Notes under the pieces: generated by a model
Database searches by the model: none
Told to the model about the DNA's origin: nothing
The model's input: only the letters and a program-made list of their open reading frames with translations
In this document: piece after piece, positions 6,963-7,391 of the stretch
How positions within the stretch are numbered: the stretch's first letter is position 1
Layout: every line of letters starts with the position of its first letter
Made by a program: the position numbers and the translations under genes
NCBI GenBank assembly: GCA_947594085.1
Contig: CANQEB010000117.1
Span: forward strand, 1-7,391
Source: an uncultured Lachnospiraceae bacterium
Lineage (GTDB): Bacteria; Bacillota; Clostridia; Lachnospirales; Lachnospiraceae
Length of the DNA: 7,391 bases
Direction: 5' to 3'

Positions 6963-6991
6963 ATTTTACATCAAACCAAAGATTTTTGCAA
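6963..6991 (-). promoter_or_regulatory. candidate promoter of the AlbA_2/winged-helix gene
   Basis: The minus strand reads TTGCAA (6986-6991), a 17-bp spacer and TAAAAT (6963-6968). Transcription would start about 20 nt before the ATG, just upstream of the Shine-Dalgarno. The 7-bp sequence CAAACCA occurs on the plus strand at 6972-6978 and 6993-6999, on either side of the -35 box and 21 bp apart. Confidence 0.5.
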
Positions 6992-7014
6992 GCAAACCAT
7001 AGTTTTATCTCATT

Positions 7015-7084
7015 AAAGACAAAAGGAGCCATTGCTCCATAAATGAATTACTCATCTATTTTGCAACAGGCCCCTGTTGTCTTT
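7015..7084. terminator. 70-bp imperfect inverted repeat, probable (bidirectional) terminator
   Basis: The two 35-bp halves are inverted copies of each other with mismatches. The outer 16 bp match at 14 positions (AAAGACAAAAGGAGCC against AAAGACAACAGGGGCC). Inside, TTGC, ATA and ATGA blocks also match. Local hairpins are possible too: GGAGC/GCTCC (7025-7038) followed by four T on the minus strand, and CAACAGG/CCTGTTG (7064-7079) followed by six T (7082-7087) on the plus strand. It lies immediately after the stop of the gene remnant on its right, which fits a terminator. A remnant of a small mobile inverted-repeat element is the alternative. Confidence 0.6.
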
Positions 7085-7086
7085 TT

Positions 7087-7212
7087 TCATTTCGCCTCGA
7101 CCAGTGACAGGATCTCCTCCATCGTCTCCCTGTCAGCATATTTCTCCAGATACGGCTGTGCAATCGGGATATTTTTCTTTTTCACCCCTGAAAGGCGCCG
7201 GATATCTGTCCA
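7087..7212 (-). pseudogene. C-terminal remnant of an unrecognised gene
   Basis: An open stretch of 41 codons ends at TGA (7087-7089), directly beside the inverted repeat. Its translation looks protein-like (NIPIAQPYLEKYADRETMEE, then ILSLVEAK). It has no ATG near its beginning and is preceded in frame by TAA (7213-7215). Upstream, the same frame again reads for about 27 codons but has another stop. This suggests the 3' end of a gene whose body is lost or frameshifted. I do not recognise the family, and chance coding-like sequence cannot be excluded. Confidence 0.35.
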
Positions 7213-7259
7213 TTATACTGTATCCATTTGCTCAGCATCCGTTTCTCGCGTCATACCTG

Positions 7260-7391
7260 TCACGGGGCAAACCCATTTATCGTAAAATGGGCAAACTCAT
7301 TTATCGTAACACTGCTTCCCTTTTTCTGCTCCATAACCTGTTCCAACTTCCCATACCTCTCACACTCTACCCCCCCCTCTCTCCCCCTGCA
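7260..7391 (-). other. possible 3' end of a coding frame entering from the right edge
   Basis: One minus-strand frame is open from the window edge for 43 codons to a TGA at 7260-7262. It includes a helix-like segment (ERYGKLEQVMEQKKG) and ends in a duplicated TIN-E/G-FA unit made by the direct repeat below. It crosses an eight-base G run (plus-strand C run, 7370-7377), a slippage-prone site, so the frame is uncertain. It is not in frame with the 7087-7212 remnant. No family is recognised. Confidence 0.2.
7265..7309. repeat. two 21-bp direct repeats with 24-bp period
   Basis: The units at 7265-7285 and 7289-7309 both read GGGCAAAC, then C or T, then CATTTATCGTAA, with that single difference. 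They are separated by AAT. The 24-bp period is eight codons, so in a coding frame it duplicates eight residues. Confidence 0.8.

Noticed and set aside
7043..7285. Plus-strand 80-codon frame
   Set aside because: It runs through the inverted repeat and antisense to the protein-like remnant, with no ribosome site.
7265..7309. CRISPR-like direct repeats
   Set aside because: Only two units separated by 3 bp, so there are no spacers; it is a short tandem duplication.

Overview
The window reads as chromosomal DNA of an anaerobic Firmicute, most likely a Lachnospiraceae-type Clostridia. This rests on gene families and style (a NatA/NatB-type exporter with a fused CPBP domain, a short XRE regulator, AGGAGG ribosome sites, sigma-A-like promoters) and not on any taxonomic marker. 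Every gene I can support is on the minus strand, so the window is best read from right to left. I see no tRNA, rRNA or CRISPR array, and no complete mobile element.

Right edge (about 6940-7391): a gene-poor stretch. It holds scraps of open frame, a pair of 21-bp direct repeats and a 70-bp imperfect inverted repeat that probably acts as a terminator. It looks like decayed or recombined sequence.

5363-6937: one AT-rich gene, clearly lower in GC than the genes to its left. It encodes a 524-residue Schlafen/AlbA_2-like protein with a HATPase_c_4-like domain and a C-terminal winged helix (COG2865 type). It has its own promoter and a near-perfect Shine-Dalgarno and looks like an acquired single-gene cargo. 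Then comes a 302-bp intergenic region with a candidate promoter and a structured leader.

3855-5060: a monocistronic membrane-anchored calcineurin-type metallophosphoesterase (YkuE/YaeI-like), ended by a clear rho-independent terminator.

3765 down to the left edge: a four-gene operon. A consensus promoter (TTGACA-17-TATACT), with an imperfect palindrome over its -10 box, drives (i) an unrecognised membrane protein of about five helices, (ii) a 69-residue XRE-family regulator, (iii) a NatA-type ABC ATPase and (iv) a NatB-type ABC permease fused to a CPBP intramembrane protease domain, cut by the window edge. Genes i/ii and iii/iv overlap by ATGA. The natural model is an autoregulated exporter operon. 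The small regulator would bind the palindrome and shut off the promoter, and the membrane protein might sense the inducing state. The regulation and the substrate are inferred. The ABC exporter and the CPBP motifs are read directly from the sequence.
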